From contig DBZZ01000032.1 of assembly GCA_002311315.1 (NCBI GenBank), positions 1-31,834 of the forward strand: 31,834 nt of DNA, given 5' to 3'. The position numbers and the translations under genes are program-made. The DNA is from Methylococcaceae bacterium UBA1147 (lineage in GTDB: Bacteria; Pseudomonadota; Gammaproteobacteria; Methylococcales; UBA1147). A model generated the notes under the pieces. It did no database searches, had not been told where the DNA came from, and saw only the letters and a list, made by a program, of their open reading frames with translations. Of the stretch, positions 8,079-15,217 are shown in pieces; positions within the stretch are counted from its first letter, which is position 1; each line of letters begins with the position of its first letter.

Positions 8079-8875
8079 TCTTTTTCGAAGAAGATATAAG
8101 CGCCATACCCGACGACCCGGTTCCGGGGACCCGCGGTATCGCCTGAATTTCGCTGATCAAGCGTGATCCCCCGCATTCCGCGGATGCCCGCCGTGTAAAG
8201 CAAGCCGCTGATCGGAACCCTGCCGCAAGCCGTATCCTCATCGAGTTTTTGCCAGTTCAGCGACTCGATGGCTTCGGAAGTGGCTGTATCCATCTTTCGA
8301 GCAGTTGCATAATCGTGATAATGGCTGAGATCCGAACTGATGACAATCAGTGTTTCCGGACCTCCCCACAAGAGGTTCAGTAGTTCTGCGACTTGTCTCG
8401 CCGATGCCTTTCCAGCGACGACCGGAACCAGTTGGAATGAGCCCAGGATTTCCTGAAGAAAGGGTAGGTGGACTTCCAGGCTGTGTTCGTTCCGGTGGGC
8501 TTCGTCACGAACCTCGACAAAGGGGAGTTGCAGGGCCAGGTCCAGGGCTCCGCGGTCAAGCGAAAGATCCCCCAGTGGTGTGGAATAGAAATCGGCGCTG
8601 CTAAGCGCCAGTCCGTCGAAACCGACCCGATGCGACGGGCCAATCAGAATGACCCGTTCGACAGGGTTTTCCCGGTTCTTCAACGTTGCGTAGCCGCTGG
8701 CTGCGATCGGGCCAGAGTAGACGTAGCCGGCATGGGGCGCGATGATCGCTTTCGGGGCCCGGTCTTCCAGTGTCACCAACTGGAGGAGGTTTTTGACCAT
8801 GGCACTCAGGGCTGATGGGTCCTCCGGGTAGAAGGAGCCGGAAACAGCAGGGAGGCGGATTCGAGGCTGAATCAT
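8075..8875 (-). CDS. amrB: AmmeMemoRadiSam system protein B (Memo family)
   Basis: The 266-residue protein is a full-length Memo-like member, structurally related to class III nonheme-iron ring-cleaving dioxygenases. It shows APHAGYVYSG (His48), GPSHRVG (His82), EHSLEVHLPFLQ (His131), SSDLSHYHDY and DTACGRVPI (Cys217). His48, His82 and Cys217 correspond, from memory, to the metal ligands of human MEMO1. Bacterial Memo proteins have no firmly established substrate. The gene is first in a two-gene minus-strand unit with amrA and is divergent from amrS across a 198-base gap that must contain both promoters. Confidence 0.93.
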   Translation of the reverse strand: MIQPRIRLPAVSGSFYPEDPSALSAMVKNLLQLVTLEDRAPKAIIAPHAGYVYSGPIAASGYATLKNRENPVERVILIGPSHRVGFDGLALSSADFYSTPLGDLSLDRGALDLALQLPFVEVRDEAHRNEHSLEVHLPFLQEILGSFQLVPVVAGKASARQVAELLNLLWGGPETLIVISSDLSHYHDYATARKMDTATSEAIESLNWQKLDEDTACGRVPISGLLYTAGIRGMRGITLDQRNSGDTAGPRNRVVGYGAYIFFEKE

Positions 8876-9073
8876 GGACAGGGCTCTGTAAATGAATATC
8901 TTCTATGACTCTTCCGATCCTCGGGTGTTCAGGGAAAGTGCAATCCCATTCCGGTTTTCGACAAAGAACTGGGTCATTATCGTTATCGGCAAAGGCCAGT
9001 TCAAGCAGCTTTTCTTGCGGGTGAGGGAGGGAACGTTCAGAATCGGATTGATGACATCAATTCGGGGTTATCA

Positions 9074-10171
9074 TTGGCTGGAATCTCGATCGAGACCAAT
9101 ACTGTTTCAACCCGTTACTGGAAAAGCCTGAGTGATGGGAGGGTCGAGTGCAGGGTGTGTCCGCGCTATTGTAGGCTTAGGGACGGTCAGCGCGGCTTGT
9201 GCTTTGTTCGAGCTAACCGCGGCGGAGAAGTCGTACTAACGACCTGGGGGCGGTCCAGTGGCTTCGTTATTGACCCGATCGAAAAAAAGCCGTTGGCACA
9301 TTTTCTACCCGGTACGCCGGTGCTGTCTTTCGGAACAGCTGGCTGCAATCTGGCCTGCAAGTTCTGTCAGAACTGGGACATCAGCAAATCGCGGGAAATG
9401 GATAGGCTGATGGACCGGGCATCTCCCGAGATGATCGCCAAGGCGGCCCAAGACCTAGGGTGCCGGAGCGTTGCCTATACCTACAACGATCCGGTGATTT
9501 TTCACGAGTACGCGGTTGATGTGGCGAAGGCCTGCAGTGAGAAAGGTGTTCGTTCGGTTGCGGTGACGGCAGGATATGTCTGCCCTGAACCCAGGATGGA
9601 ATTCTATCGTTACATGGATGCTGCCAATGTCGACCTGAAAGCCTTTACCGACCGGTTTTACCGCAAGGTCACCGGATCAGGTATTGATCCTGTTCTCGAA
9701 ACCCTTGAATACATCAGGCACGAGACGAACGTATGGCTGGAAATTACCACGTTGCTGATCCCAGATGAAAACGATAGCAATGCTGAACTGGAACGACTCA
9801 GCCGGTGGATTGCTGAGCATCTGGGCATTGATGTGCCACTGCATTTTTCCGCTTTTCATCCCGACTGGAAAATGCGGGACAAAGATCGTACACCACTGGC
9901 GACCCTTCGCAGGGCGAGAAAAATCGCAATGGATAACGGAATCAGGTACGTCTATGTGGGGAATGTTCATGACCAGGCCGCCGACTGTACCTATTGTACT
10001 GGCTGCGATGAAATTCTGATCGGGCGCGACTGGTATCAGCTTTCAGACTGGAATCTTGATGCAAAAGGGCGTTGCCGTTCCTGCCAAACCGTGTGTGCCG
10101 GAGTGTTTGAGCGGGAACCCGGGAACTGGGGAAGGAAGCGCCTAGGGGTTGATATGGCACTATTCTGCTGA
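9074..10171 (+). CDS. amrS: AmmeMemoRadiSam system radical-SAM enzyme
   Basis: The 365-residue protein carries the radical-SAM cluster motif CNLACKFC (Cys91, Cys95, Cys98) followed by QNWDIS, as in the AmrS family that also resembles pyruvate-formate-lyase activases. Extra cysteines lie before it (Cys26, Cys29, Cys33, Cys43) and in a C-terminal pair of CxxC-type clusters (Cys305, Cys308, Cys311, Cys334, Cys337, Cys341), suggesting zinc or further Fe–S binding. The family start RYW..LSDGRVEC lies about 14 residues in. The only nearby start codon is TTG at 9074 with GGGG about seven bases upstream. The same frame stays open for 165 bases further upstream but has no ATG, GTG or TTG. Divergent from amrB/amrA; the radical product is unknown. 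Confidence 0.93.
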   Translation: MAGISIETNTVSTRYWKSLSDGRVECRVCPRYCRLRDGQRGLCFVRANRGGEVVLTTWGRSSGFVIDPIEKKPLAHFLPGTPVLSFGTAGCNLACKFCQNWDISKSREMDRLMDRASPEMIAKAAQDLGCRSVAYTYNDPVIFHEYAVDVAKACSEKGVRSVAVTAGYVCPEPRMEFYRYMDAANVDLKAFTDRFYRKVTGSGIDPVLETLEYIRHETNVWLEITTLLIPDENDSNAELERLSRWIAEHLGIDVPLHFSAFHPDWKMRDKDRTPLATLRRARKIAMDNGIRYVYVGNVHDQAADCTYCTGCDEILIGRDWYQLSDWNLDAKGRCRSCQTVCAGVFEREPGNWGRKRLGVDMALFC

Positions 10172-10268
10172 ATGGCGCAAAGATCTCGCCGGATTCGTTT
10201 GTTACTTCCCCGAAGCCGGTAACCTGTTTCGGCTGTCGGCCATGTTGCCCTCGGAGTAGTCGACTCGG

Positions 10269-11510
10269 CTAGAAATCCACGCCTACAGACACCCAGATTT
10301 TCCGGGTATCGGTTGCGTAACCGCTGGCGAAGTAGTCGGCGTACTTGAGCAGGATGGTGTAGTGACCGGAAAATTTTTTGACCACCAGCGCATCGATTTC
10401 ATGGCCGTAGTCGATGTTTCCAGTTGCCGAATCATACTGGTGATAAATGGCCATCAGCTTGAAGCCGTGGATCCGGGTCGACAGGATCCCATAAAAATCT
10501 CGGATGCCAAGGGACGGAGTGGTGAGGAATTTATCAGCCCATCCGTTGAAGGCGTGATTGGTACCCAGCGGGGTTTTGAATCCGACATTGTTGTCGGAAC
10601 CCAATTGCTCCCAGCCGACCTTTCCGCTCAGATTGGCAAAGTCCCATGCGATTTCAGGCATTTCGAAGCCGCCGATGAAATGCATGTAATTGGTGTTGTA
10701 GCGGTTGGGGTTCGTCTGGTAATCACGTTGATAGCTGTATTCTGCGCTATAAATCGCTTTCAGGTTCTCCCTTACCCCGGTCTTGCCGGTAAAGCGAACA
10801 CCGTAACTCTGGGTGGAGTTAGCGCTTGTATCGCTATAGTCGAGAAGGTAGGCGTAGGCGGTTAGCTTGCCAAGTTCGGGAATGGTATGGGACAGATTAA
10901 GCATGGGCGAGGACATGCCGATATCTTTCGACTCGACAGTTTTTACATTCCAGATATAAGCTATCTTGATTTCAGAGTTTACGATTGTTTTGTTGACAAC
11001 GGTTACTGAATCGAAGGTTTGTTCTAATTGACGCCACGGAACGGTACCCAAGAAACGCTGGTTATCATAATTTATTTCCTGACGGCCTCCAGTGATTAGA
11101 CTATCCGATAGACCGGCATAGGAAAGCCAACCCTGGTTCAATTCCGCTGCCTGTGGATCAGCGACCACCGGAAATTCGGTTTTTCCGTTGCGCGTGCTGT
11201 CGTGTTGGTACTCGAATACCGGTGTATTGCCTTCGAATTCCGCAAAACCCTGGAACTCGAAGATCTTTGGGCTTAGGTAGCCGAACCGAAGGCGGACCGG
11301 GTCACCCTTGGCCACCGCCTTGCCTTCCTGGTCGACGTTTGCGTAACGCCAGTTCGCATTCAGCTTGAATTGCCCCCAGTTCCCTTTGATCGAATCGGCG
11401 ATCTCGTTACTGAACGAAGTTGCTACTACACCAGGGCTAAAGACTGATAACAGTACCAGCACGCGTGGAATTAGGATCAGCAAAAGAGATCTTGAATATT
11501 CTCTGTGCAC
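10269..11510 (-). CDS. outer-membrane beta-barrel porin, alginate-export type
   Basis: The 413-residue protein begins with a basic N terminus and a hydrophobic segment (about residues 8–30), consistent with a Sec signal peptide. The mature part consists of alternating amphipathic strands rich in Tyr, Gly, Asn and Ser, and ends in VGVDF. The terminal Phe is the usual BAM-complex targeting signal. The segment GGRQEINYDNQRFLGTVPW and the following FDSV are typical of the alginate_exp barrel family, which includes many porins unrelated to alginate. The start is GTG at 11510, with AGAGGT about 10 bases upstream. It stands alone: no polysaccharide or transporter genes adjoin it, so the solute cannot be predicted. 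Confidence 0.8.
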   Translation of the reverse strand: MHREYSRSLLLILIPRVLVLLSVFSPGVVATSFSNEIADSIKGNWGQFKLNANWRYANVDQEGKAVAKGDPVRLRFGYLSPKIFEFQGFAEFEGNTPVFEYQHDSTRNGKTEFPVVADPQAAELNQGWLSYAGLSDSLITGGRQEINYDNQRFLGTVPWRQLEQTFDSVTVVNKTIVNSEIKIAYIWNVKTVESKDIGMSSPMLNLSHTIPELGKLTAYAYLLDYSDTSANSTQSYGVRFTGKTGVRENLKAIYSAEYSYQRDYQTNPNRYNTNYMHFIGGFEMPEIAWDFANLSGKVGWEQLGSDNNVGFKTPLGTNHAFNGWADKFLTTPSLGIRDFYGILSTRIHGFKLMAIYHQYDSATGNIDYGHEIDALVVKKFSGHYTILLKYADYFASGYATDTRKIWVSVGVDF

Positions 11511-11632
11511 GGGTGAATGTACCTCTAGTCGCTTTTTAGCAAAGGCTTGGGCAACAATAGCGCCAGAAGCTGTTTTGCTGGATCCCGCTTTTTAAAATGA
11601 AATAAAATTTCTGTTCAAGAGATTTAAGATAG

Positions 11633-11652
11633 AAGCAATCTGTTGATTGCTT
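11633..11652. repeat. 8-bp inverted repeat, 4-nt loop
   Basis: AAGCAATC–TGTT–GATTGCTT is a perfect 8-bp stem with a tight loop. It lies about 120 bases upstream of the porin start. It has no T tract on the plus strand (followed by TGCCCC) and only a broken one on the minus strand. It could be an operator or an RNA hairpin in the porin leader. Confidence 0.55.
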
Positions 11653-11831
11653 TGCCCCCACTCTTTCGTTGAGGCGTGATAACACATCGCTGATATTTAG
11701 ACTGTATCTGGTTGGTGCGGGTCCCCGGTTTGACCTGGGTCAGGCATGATTTTCGGGCGGTAAGCTGTTATGTGCATGAGGCCATGATCGGCTCATGGGA
11801 ACTTGATTCTTGCTCAGGAAGAACCTCGCTG

Positions 11832-11862
11832 GATTGCATCAAGCATTCTGGATGATGCAATC
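11832..11862. repeat. 10-bp inverted repeat, 11-nt loop
   Basis: GATTGCATCA and TGATGCAATC form a perfect 10-bp stem separated by 11 bases. No terminator-like T tract follows on either strand. The arms share GATTGC and GCAATC with the 11633–11652 repeat, so the two may be related elements. Confidence 0.55.
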
Positions 11863-12044
11863 AAAGCGCCATTTTAGAAGGGCTGGATTTCAGTGGAATG
11901 TGTCCTGGTCGGGCAGGGTCGAATCGAATGACTCCGATCGGTAGCAGGGTTTTTCTGCCCAGTGTTTGACCAGGCCGCTACTTGTTGTCTGTGCTATGCC
12001 ACCGTGGTCCGAAAGATCACCGAGCGTTGCAGTGACGGTGGTGG

Positions 12045-12077
12045 CTCAGCGACCAAGGCACTCACTTGGTCGCTGAG
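12045..12077. repeat. 13-bp perfect hairpin
   Basis: CTCAGCGACCAAG–GCACTCA–CTTGGTCGCTGAG is a perfect 13-bp stem with a 7-nt loop, the strongest inverted repeat in the window outside the ccp terminator. It lies 38 bases beyond the stop of the 110-codon minus-strand gene, where a terminator would be expected, but neither side has a T tract. A further imperfect pairing (GCCACCGT at 11998–12005 with ACGGTGGTGGC at 12035–12045) adjoins its left arm, which would give a two-stem structure. Confidence 0.75.
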
Positions 12078-12114
12078 ATTCGTCATTTACCGATCGCTGC
12101 ATTGAGATTTGCTG

Positions 12115-12447
12115 TTATCGTTCAACAGATTGTATGCATTTCACGAGAACATCTACGCTTTGACAAGCATGCCCTCTAGGACCGGTTTTACAAACCACTT
12201 GACCCTTGTCGATGATTTTATCCAGATGCCATCCGTAACGATCTTTTCTGCATGCGCGGTCCGACTTGCGCTCGCGTTCGTTGTTCGCAGCGTTCCTGGC
12301 TTTTTCTTCATCCTTGAACCAATCTGTACGTACCGTAGTAAACGTTTTGTTTTTGTAGTTGTACGTAGGGTCATGCTGTGTACAGCCTGTTTTAAGCGTG
12401 AAATAGGCAACCACAACGCATATGATGATCACAATCGGTTGTTTCAT
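12115..12447 (-). CDS. small membrane-anchored or exported protein, unknown
   Basis: The 110-residue product is not recognised. It begins with a short charged start and a hydrophobic helix (about residues 4–18), followed by TGC at 20–22. This resembles a lipoprotein signal, but Lys at -3 breaks the lipobox, so a membrane anchor or cleaved signal peptide is as likely. The rest is hydrophilic and very basic, with four cysteines (66, 86, 95, 104) that could form two disulfides in the periplasm. GGGAGA seven bases before the ATG supports real translation. It follows two other small minus-strand ORFs and precedes a 13-bp hairpin. Codon and base use look more A+T-rich than the flanking core genes. 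Confidence 0.65.
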   Translation of the reverse strand: MKQPIVIIICVVVAYFTLKTGCTQHDPTYNYKNKTFTTVRTDWFKDEEKARNAANNERERKSDRACRKDRYGWHLDKIIDKGQVVCKTGPRGHACQSVDVLVKCIQSVER

Positions 12448-12484
12448 TTTTTGTCTCCCATAGAGTGCATTATTTGGCCACGAG

Positions 12485-12510
12485 TGTAGCTTGTTGCATG
12501 TGAAGCTACA
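12485..12510 (-). repeat. 8-bp hairpin directly after a small ORF stop
   Basis: TGTAGCTT–10 nt–AAGCTACA is a perfect 8-bp stem that begins immediately after the TGA of the 71-codon minus-strand ORF. It lacks a T tract, so it is not a textbook terminator. It could limit read-through into, or stabilise, the transcript of the next small gene. Confidence 0.6.
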
Positions 12511-12726
12511 TCAAACATCAGCAACCGGGGGCGGCCGAAAGACTTCCAATGTACGGGGCACGGAAGCCACCTTGGAGCCAAGCGTAAGGTTTTTGGCACT
12601 TGAAGTACGAGCCAGCGTTGCTACTACCCCATCAACGATTTTTGGGCATTCTCCCCAACCAAAACCGATCTGGCCATGATCTCCCGGTTTTACAGATTCC
12701 TGCGAGTACGCACTTTCCTCCTTCAT
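12511..12726 (-). CDS. small hypothetical ORF (71 codons)
   Basis: This 71-residue frame is not recognised. It has a mixed, protein-like composition with a GQIGFGWGECP segment, no signal peptide and no membrane helix. Its ATG lacks a clear ribosome-binding site, so coding is uncertain; it could be the remnant of a longer gene. Points in favour are its position 32 bases after another candidate small gene on the same strand and the hairpin placed exactly at its stop. An opposing plus-strand frame covers part of the same bases but has no better support. Confidence 0.3.
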   Translation of the reverse strand: MKEESAYSQESVKPGDHGQIGFGWGECPKIVDGVVATLARTSSAKNLTLGSKVASVPRTLEVFRPPPVADV

Positions 12727-12758
12727 GTGAACAGGGAAGGAACATTTACCAGGTGTCG

Positions 12759-12902
12759 TCAGTCGTTGCCCAAGGTACGGAGATACTGAAATATGAAGTA
12801 AATCCCGATCAAAGGCACCCCGTAGGTAAAAAAGTCAACGATGTAGTCTGTAAGCTCGCAAGGCGCAAGGAATGTGAAGCAAGATTCTAATTTTTCAAAC
12901 AA
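12759..12902 (-). CDS. candidate 47-residue membrane protein, TTG start
   Basis: A 47-codon frame reads from TTG at 12902 to TGA at 12759. AGGGGA lies eight bases upstream, and a consensus extended -10 (TGTTATAAT) lies about 60 bases upstream. The C-terminal half (GVPLIGIYFIFQYLRTL) is a plausible transmembrane helix, and the N-terminal half contains Cys8 and Cys15. It resembles no family I know. It may be a genuine small membrane protein or the tail of a decayed gene; in the latter case the matching initiation signals would be coincidence. Confidence 0.4.
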   Translation of the reverse strand: MFEKLESCFTFLAPCELTDYIVDFFTYGVPLIGIYFIFQYLRTLGND

Positions 12903-12965
12903 TTTAAACGTCCCCTAAATTTTTTTAAGTATCCCCAGTCTATACGGTCCTGAAGTATCTCTGGT

Positions 12966-12974
12966 ATTATAACA
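12966..12974 (-). promoter_or_regulatory. extended -10 promoter for small-ORF cluster
   Basis: Read on the minus strand, TGTTATAAT matches the extended -10 consensus (TG-n-TATAAT) exactly. No good -35 is present at 17 bases, as is common for extended -10 promoters. Transcription would start near 12959 and run into the 47-, 71- and 110-codon ORFs. Confidence 0.5.
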
Positions 12975-13183
12975 GGTTACAGTCAAATGCTCGATGATTG
13001 AAAGTAAATGTGCGGGCGCAATGAGCCAAGTTCCATGCAGGTTTGGCTGAGTCGTCCGGCAGTTCTCCTCGTCATCTCATCGGTAAAGTCTCGCGACATA
13101 GAGATATCGGGCTGACGCAATGGCCTCGATGGGAGTGTGTACCCGGAAGTTGAACTATCGCCTGTCGTTTAATAACCCAGTGC

Positions 13184-13215
13184 TTTACTAGGGATTCAAA
13201 TAGGACTAAAATAGT
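13184..13215 (+). promoter_or_regulatory. SUF regulator promoter with overlapping palindromic operator
   Basis: TTTACT (13184–13189) and TAAAAT (13207–13212) are spaced by 17 bases and make a plausible sigma-70 promoter. The perfect palindrome ACTA–AAA–TAGT (13205–13215) lies right over the -10 and resembles half-sites bound by Rrf2-type Fe–S regulators. Repression of the operon by the adjacent regulator in its cluster-loaded form is inferred. Confidence 0.45.
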
Positions 13216-13237
13216 ACTGATTAATTTGAGGGCATTC

Positions 13238-13696
13238 ATGCTGCGATTAAATAAATTGACGGACTATGGGGCTGTCGTGCTGAGCCACATGACGCACGAA
13301 AAGGGCGAGATCCACTCGGCAGCTGAAATTGCCCGGGTTACGGGAATTTCGCTTCCGACAGTGAGCAAGTTGCTCAAGCTTTTGACGCGGTCCGGCCTGG
13401 TACATTCGATGCGCGGGGCCAAGGGAGGCTATTGCCTCAATGGTTCGGCCGAACGAATTTCCGTGGCCGAGATCATCCAGGCGATCGAGGGGCCGATTGC
13501 CCTGACCGAGTGCAGTTTTTCGGAAGATGCGTGCCATCATCCGGCAAACTGTGCGATTCGCGGAAACTGGACGGTCATCAACCAGGCGATCAGGACGGCC
13601 CTGGAAGCAGTGTCGCTGGCAGATCTGGCCGGTCGGAAAAGGACACCGGCGCCAGGCGAATTCAAGCTAAAAATGGACCATTTGTCCCGGGATTAA
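13238..13696 (+). CDS. Rrf2-family SUF system Fe–S regulator
   Basis: The 152-residue protein has an N-terminal winged helix-turn-helix (about residues 1–70, with SAAEIARVTGISLPTVSKLLK as recognition region) and a dimerisation helix at the C terminus. Three cysteines in the pattern Cys92-x6-Cys99-x5-Cys105 are the expected Fe–S ligands, close to the spacing in IscR. It matches the gammaproteobacterial SUF-assembly regulator family. The ATG at 13238 is preferred over a TTG at 13226 because GAGGG lies five bases upstream of it and the family starts MLRLNKLTDYG. It leads the operon, 26 bases before sufB, and probably represses it when cellular Fe–S supply is adequate. Confidence 0.92.
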   Translation: MLRLNKLTDYGAVVLSHMTHEKGEIHSAAEIARVTGISLPTVSKLLKLLTRSGLVHSMRGAKGGYCLNGSAERISVAEIIQAIEGPIALTECSFSEDACHHPANCAIRGNWTVINQAIRTALEAVSLADLAGRKRTPAPGEFKLKMDHLSRD

Positions 13697-13722
13697 CCCG
13701 GTACTGATTTTCGGAGAGACGT

Positions 13723-15171
13723 ATGTCGACAAGTACCCAGGAAATTGAAAAACTAATTGGTCAAGATTACAAACAGGGTTTTGTAACTGATCTGGATGCG
13801 GACACTTTTCCGCCCGGACTGAACGAGGACGTGATTGCGGCGATTTCGGCCAAAAAGAAGGAGCCTGAATTTCTGCTTGAGTGGCGACTGAAAGCCTATC
13901 GGCATTGGCTTACCCTGAAATCTCCGGAATGGGCCTTCGTAAAGTTCCCGCCGATCGATTACCAGGCAATGAGCTATTATTCGGCGCCTAAGGACAAAGG
14001 CGATGGACCGAAGAGCATTGAAGAGGTCGATCCTAAGCTTTTGGAAACTTACAAGAAGTTGGGGATTCCGCTTGCCGAACAGGAGCGGCTTGCCGGGGTG
14101 GCGGTTGACGCCATTTTTGATAGCGTATCGGTTGCAACCACGTTCAAGGAAAAGCTGGCTGAAGCTGGAGTGATCTTTTGCCCCATTTCAGAAGCGGTTC
14201 AAACCCACCCTGAACTGGTGCAGCAGTACCTGGGGTCAGTGGTTCCGGTGAGTGACAATTATTTTGCCGCACTGAACTCGGCGGTGTTTACCGACGGTTC
14301 TTTCGTGTTTATCCCGAAAGGCGTGCGTTGCCCGATGGAGTTGTCGACCTATTTCAGGATCAATGCTGCAAATACCGGACAGTTCGAGCGTACCCTGATC
14401 ATTGCCGAGGAAAGCAGCCACGTCAGTTATCTGGAAGGGTGTACAGCACCCATGCGGGACGAAAACCAGCTGCATGCCGCGGTTGTGGAACTGGTGGCGC
14501 TGGACAATGCCGAAATCAAGTATTCAACGGTCCAAAACTGGTACCCGGGCGACGAAAATGGCGTGGGCGGGATTTACAACTTCGTCACCAAGCGCGGTGA
14601 TTGTCGGGGACAGAATTCAAAGATTTCCTGGACCCAGGTTGAAACCGGTTCTGCGATCACCTGGAAATATCCGAGTTGCGTGCTGACGGGAGACAACTCG
14701 GTCGGTGAATTTTATTCGGTGGCCTTGACCAACAACCATCAGCAGGCCGATACCGGAACCAAGATGATCCATATCGGCAAGAATACCCGCAGTACGATTA
14801 TTTCCAAGGGGATCTCGGCCGGCAAAGCACAGAATATCTATCGAGGCCTAGTCAAGGTACTCAAGGGTGCCGAGAATGCCCGCAACTATACCCAGTGTGA
14901 TTCGCTTCTCATTGGTGACAAGTGTGGAGCTCATACCTTCCCTTACATGGAAATCAGGCAGCCAACGGCCCAGGTGGAGCATGAAGCCTCGACCTCCAAA
15001 ATCAGCGAGGATCAGCTATTTTACTGCATGCAGCGGGGTATTTCGGCGGAAGATGCGGTGTGCATGATTGTGAATGGGTTCTGCAAGGAAGTATTCAAGG
15101 AGTTGCCAATGGAATTCGCAGTCGAGGCGCAGGCCTTGCTGGGCATCAGCCTGGAGGGCAGCGTCGGCTGA
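13723..15171 (+). CDS. sufB: Fe–S cluster assembly scaffold subunit SufB
   Basis: SufB is the scaffold subunit on which the nascent Fe–S cluster is built within the SufBC2D complex in the cytoplasm. The 482-residue length is normal. The C-terminal beta-helix core is fully conserved, including the GDKCGAHTFPY motif, in which Cys401 corresponds to the key cysteine of E. coli SufB, and the following EHEASTSKISE segment. The start ATG follows CGGAGA at a good distance. Order regulator–sufB–sufC–sufD–sufS–sufU differs from the E. coli sufABCDSE operon: there is no sufA or sufE here. Confidence 0.97.
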   Translation: MSTSTQEIEKLIGQDYKQGFVTDLDADTFPPGLNEDVIAAISAKKKEPEFLLEWRLKAYRHWLTLKSPEWAFVKFPPIDYQAMSYYSAPKDKGDGPKSIEEVDPKLLETYKKLGIPLAEQERLAGVAVDAIFDSVSVATTFKEKLAEAGVIFCPISEAVQTHPELVQQYLGSVVPVSDNYFAALNSAVFTDGSFVFIPKGVRCPMELSTYFRINAANTGQFERTLIIAEESSHVSYLEGCTAPMRDENQLHAAVVELVALDNAEIKYSTVQNWYPGDENGVGGIYNFVTKRGDCRGQNSKISWTQVETGSAITWKYPSCVLTGDNSVGEFYSVALTNNHQQADTGTKMIHIGKNTRSTIISKGISAGKAQNIYRGLVKVLKGAENARNYTQCDSLLIGDKCGAHTFPYMEIRQPTAQVEHEASTSKISEDQLFYCMQRGISAEDAVCMIVNGFCKEVFKELPMEFAVEAQALLGISLEGSVG

Positions 15172-15217
15172 TTGGGTGCGGGACGGAAGTTTCATTTTTT
15201 CTTCGGAGAGTTTTTTT

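Larger units (their letters stand above)
11511..12114. other. gene-poor region with several inverted repeats
   Basis: About 600 bases lie between the porin start and the first small ORF. I see no supported gene. The part near 11580–11630 is A+T-rich and contains a candidate -35 (TTGAAC on the minus strand, 11614–11619) that could serve the porin, but its -10 partner is weak. Downstream are three separate inverted repeats, listed individually. A short frame ending in TAG at 11875–11877 reads sensibly (…EEPRWIASSILDDAIKAPF) but is open for only about 30 codons, so it may be a gene remnant or chance. Confidence 0.6.
12903..13237. other. intergenic region between small-ORF cluster and SUF regulator
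   Basis: This 335-base stretch has no gene I can support. Its left end holds the minus-strand extended -10 element at 12966–12974, and its right end holds the promoter and palindrome in front of the SUF regulator (13184–13215). The middle (about 12990–13170) shows no convincing ORF, repeat or RNA gene. Confidence 0.6.

Noticed and set aside
8892..9131. 79-codon plus-strand frame between amrB and amrS
   Set aside because: It runs into amrS in another frame, has no ribosome-binding site and no recognisable domain; kept only as a possible frameshift remnant.
12600..12890. 96-codon plus-strand frame in the small-ORF island
   Set aside because: TTG start without a ribosome-binding site and composition that is no better than chance; the minus-strand reading has promoter and initiation signals.
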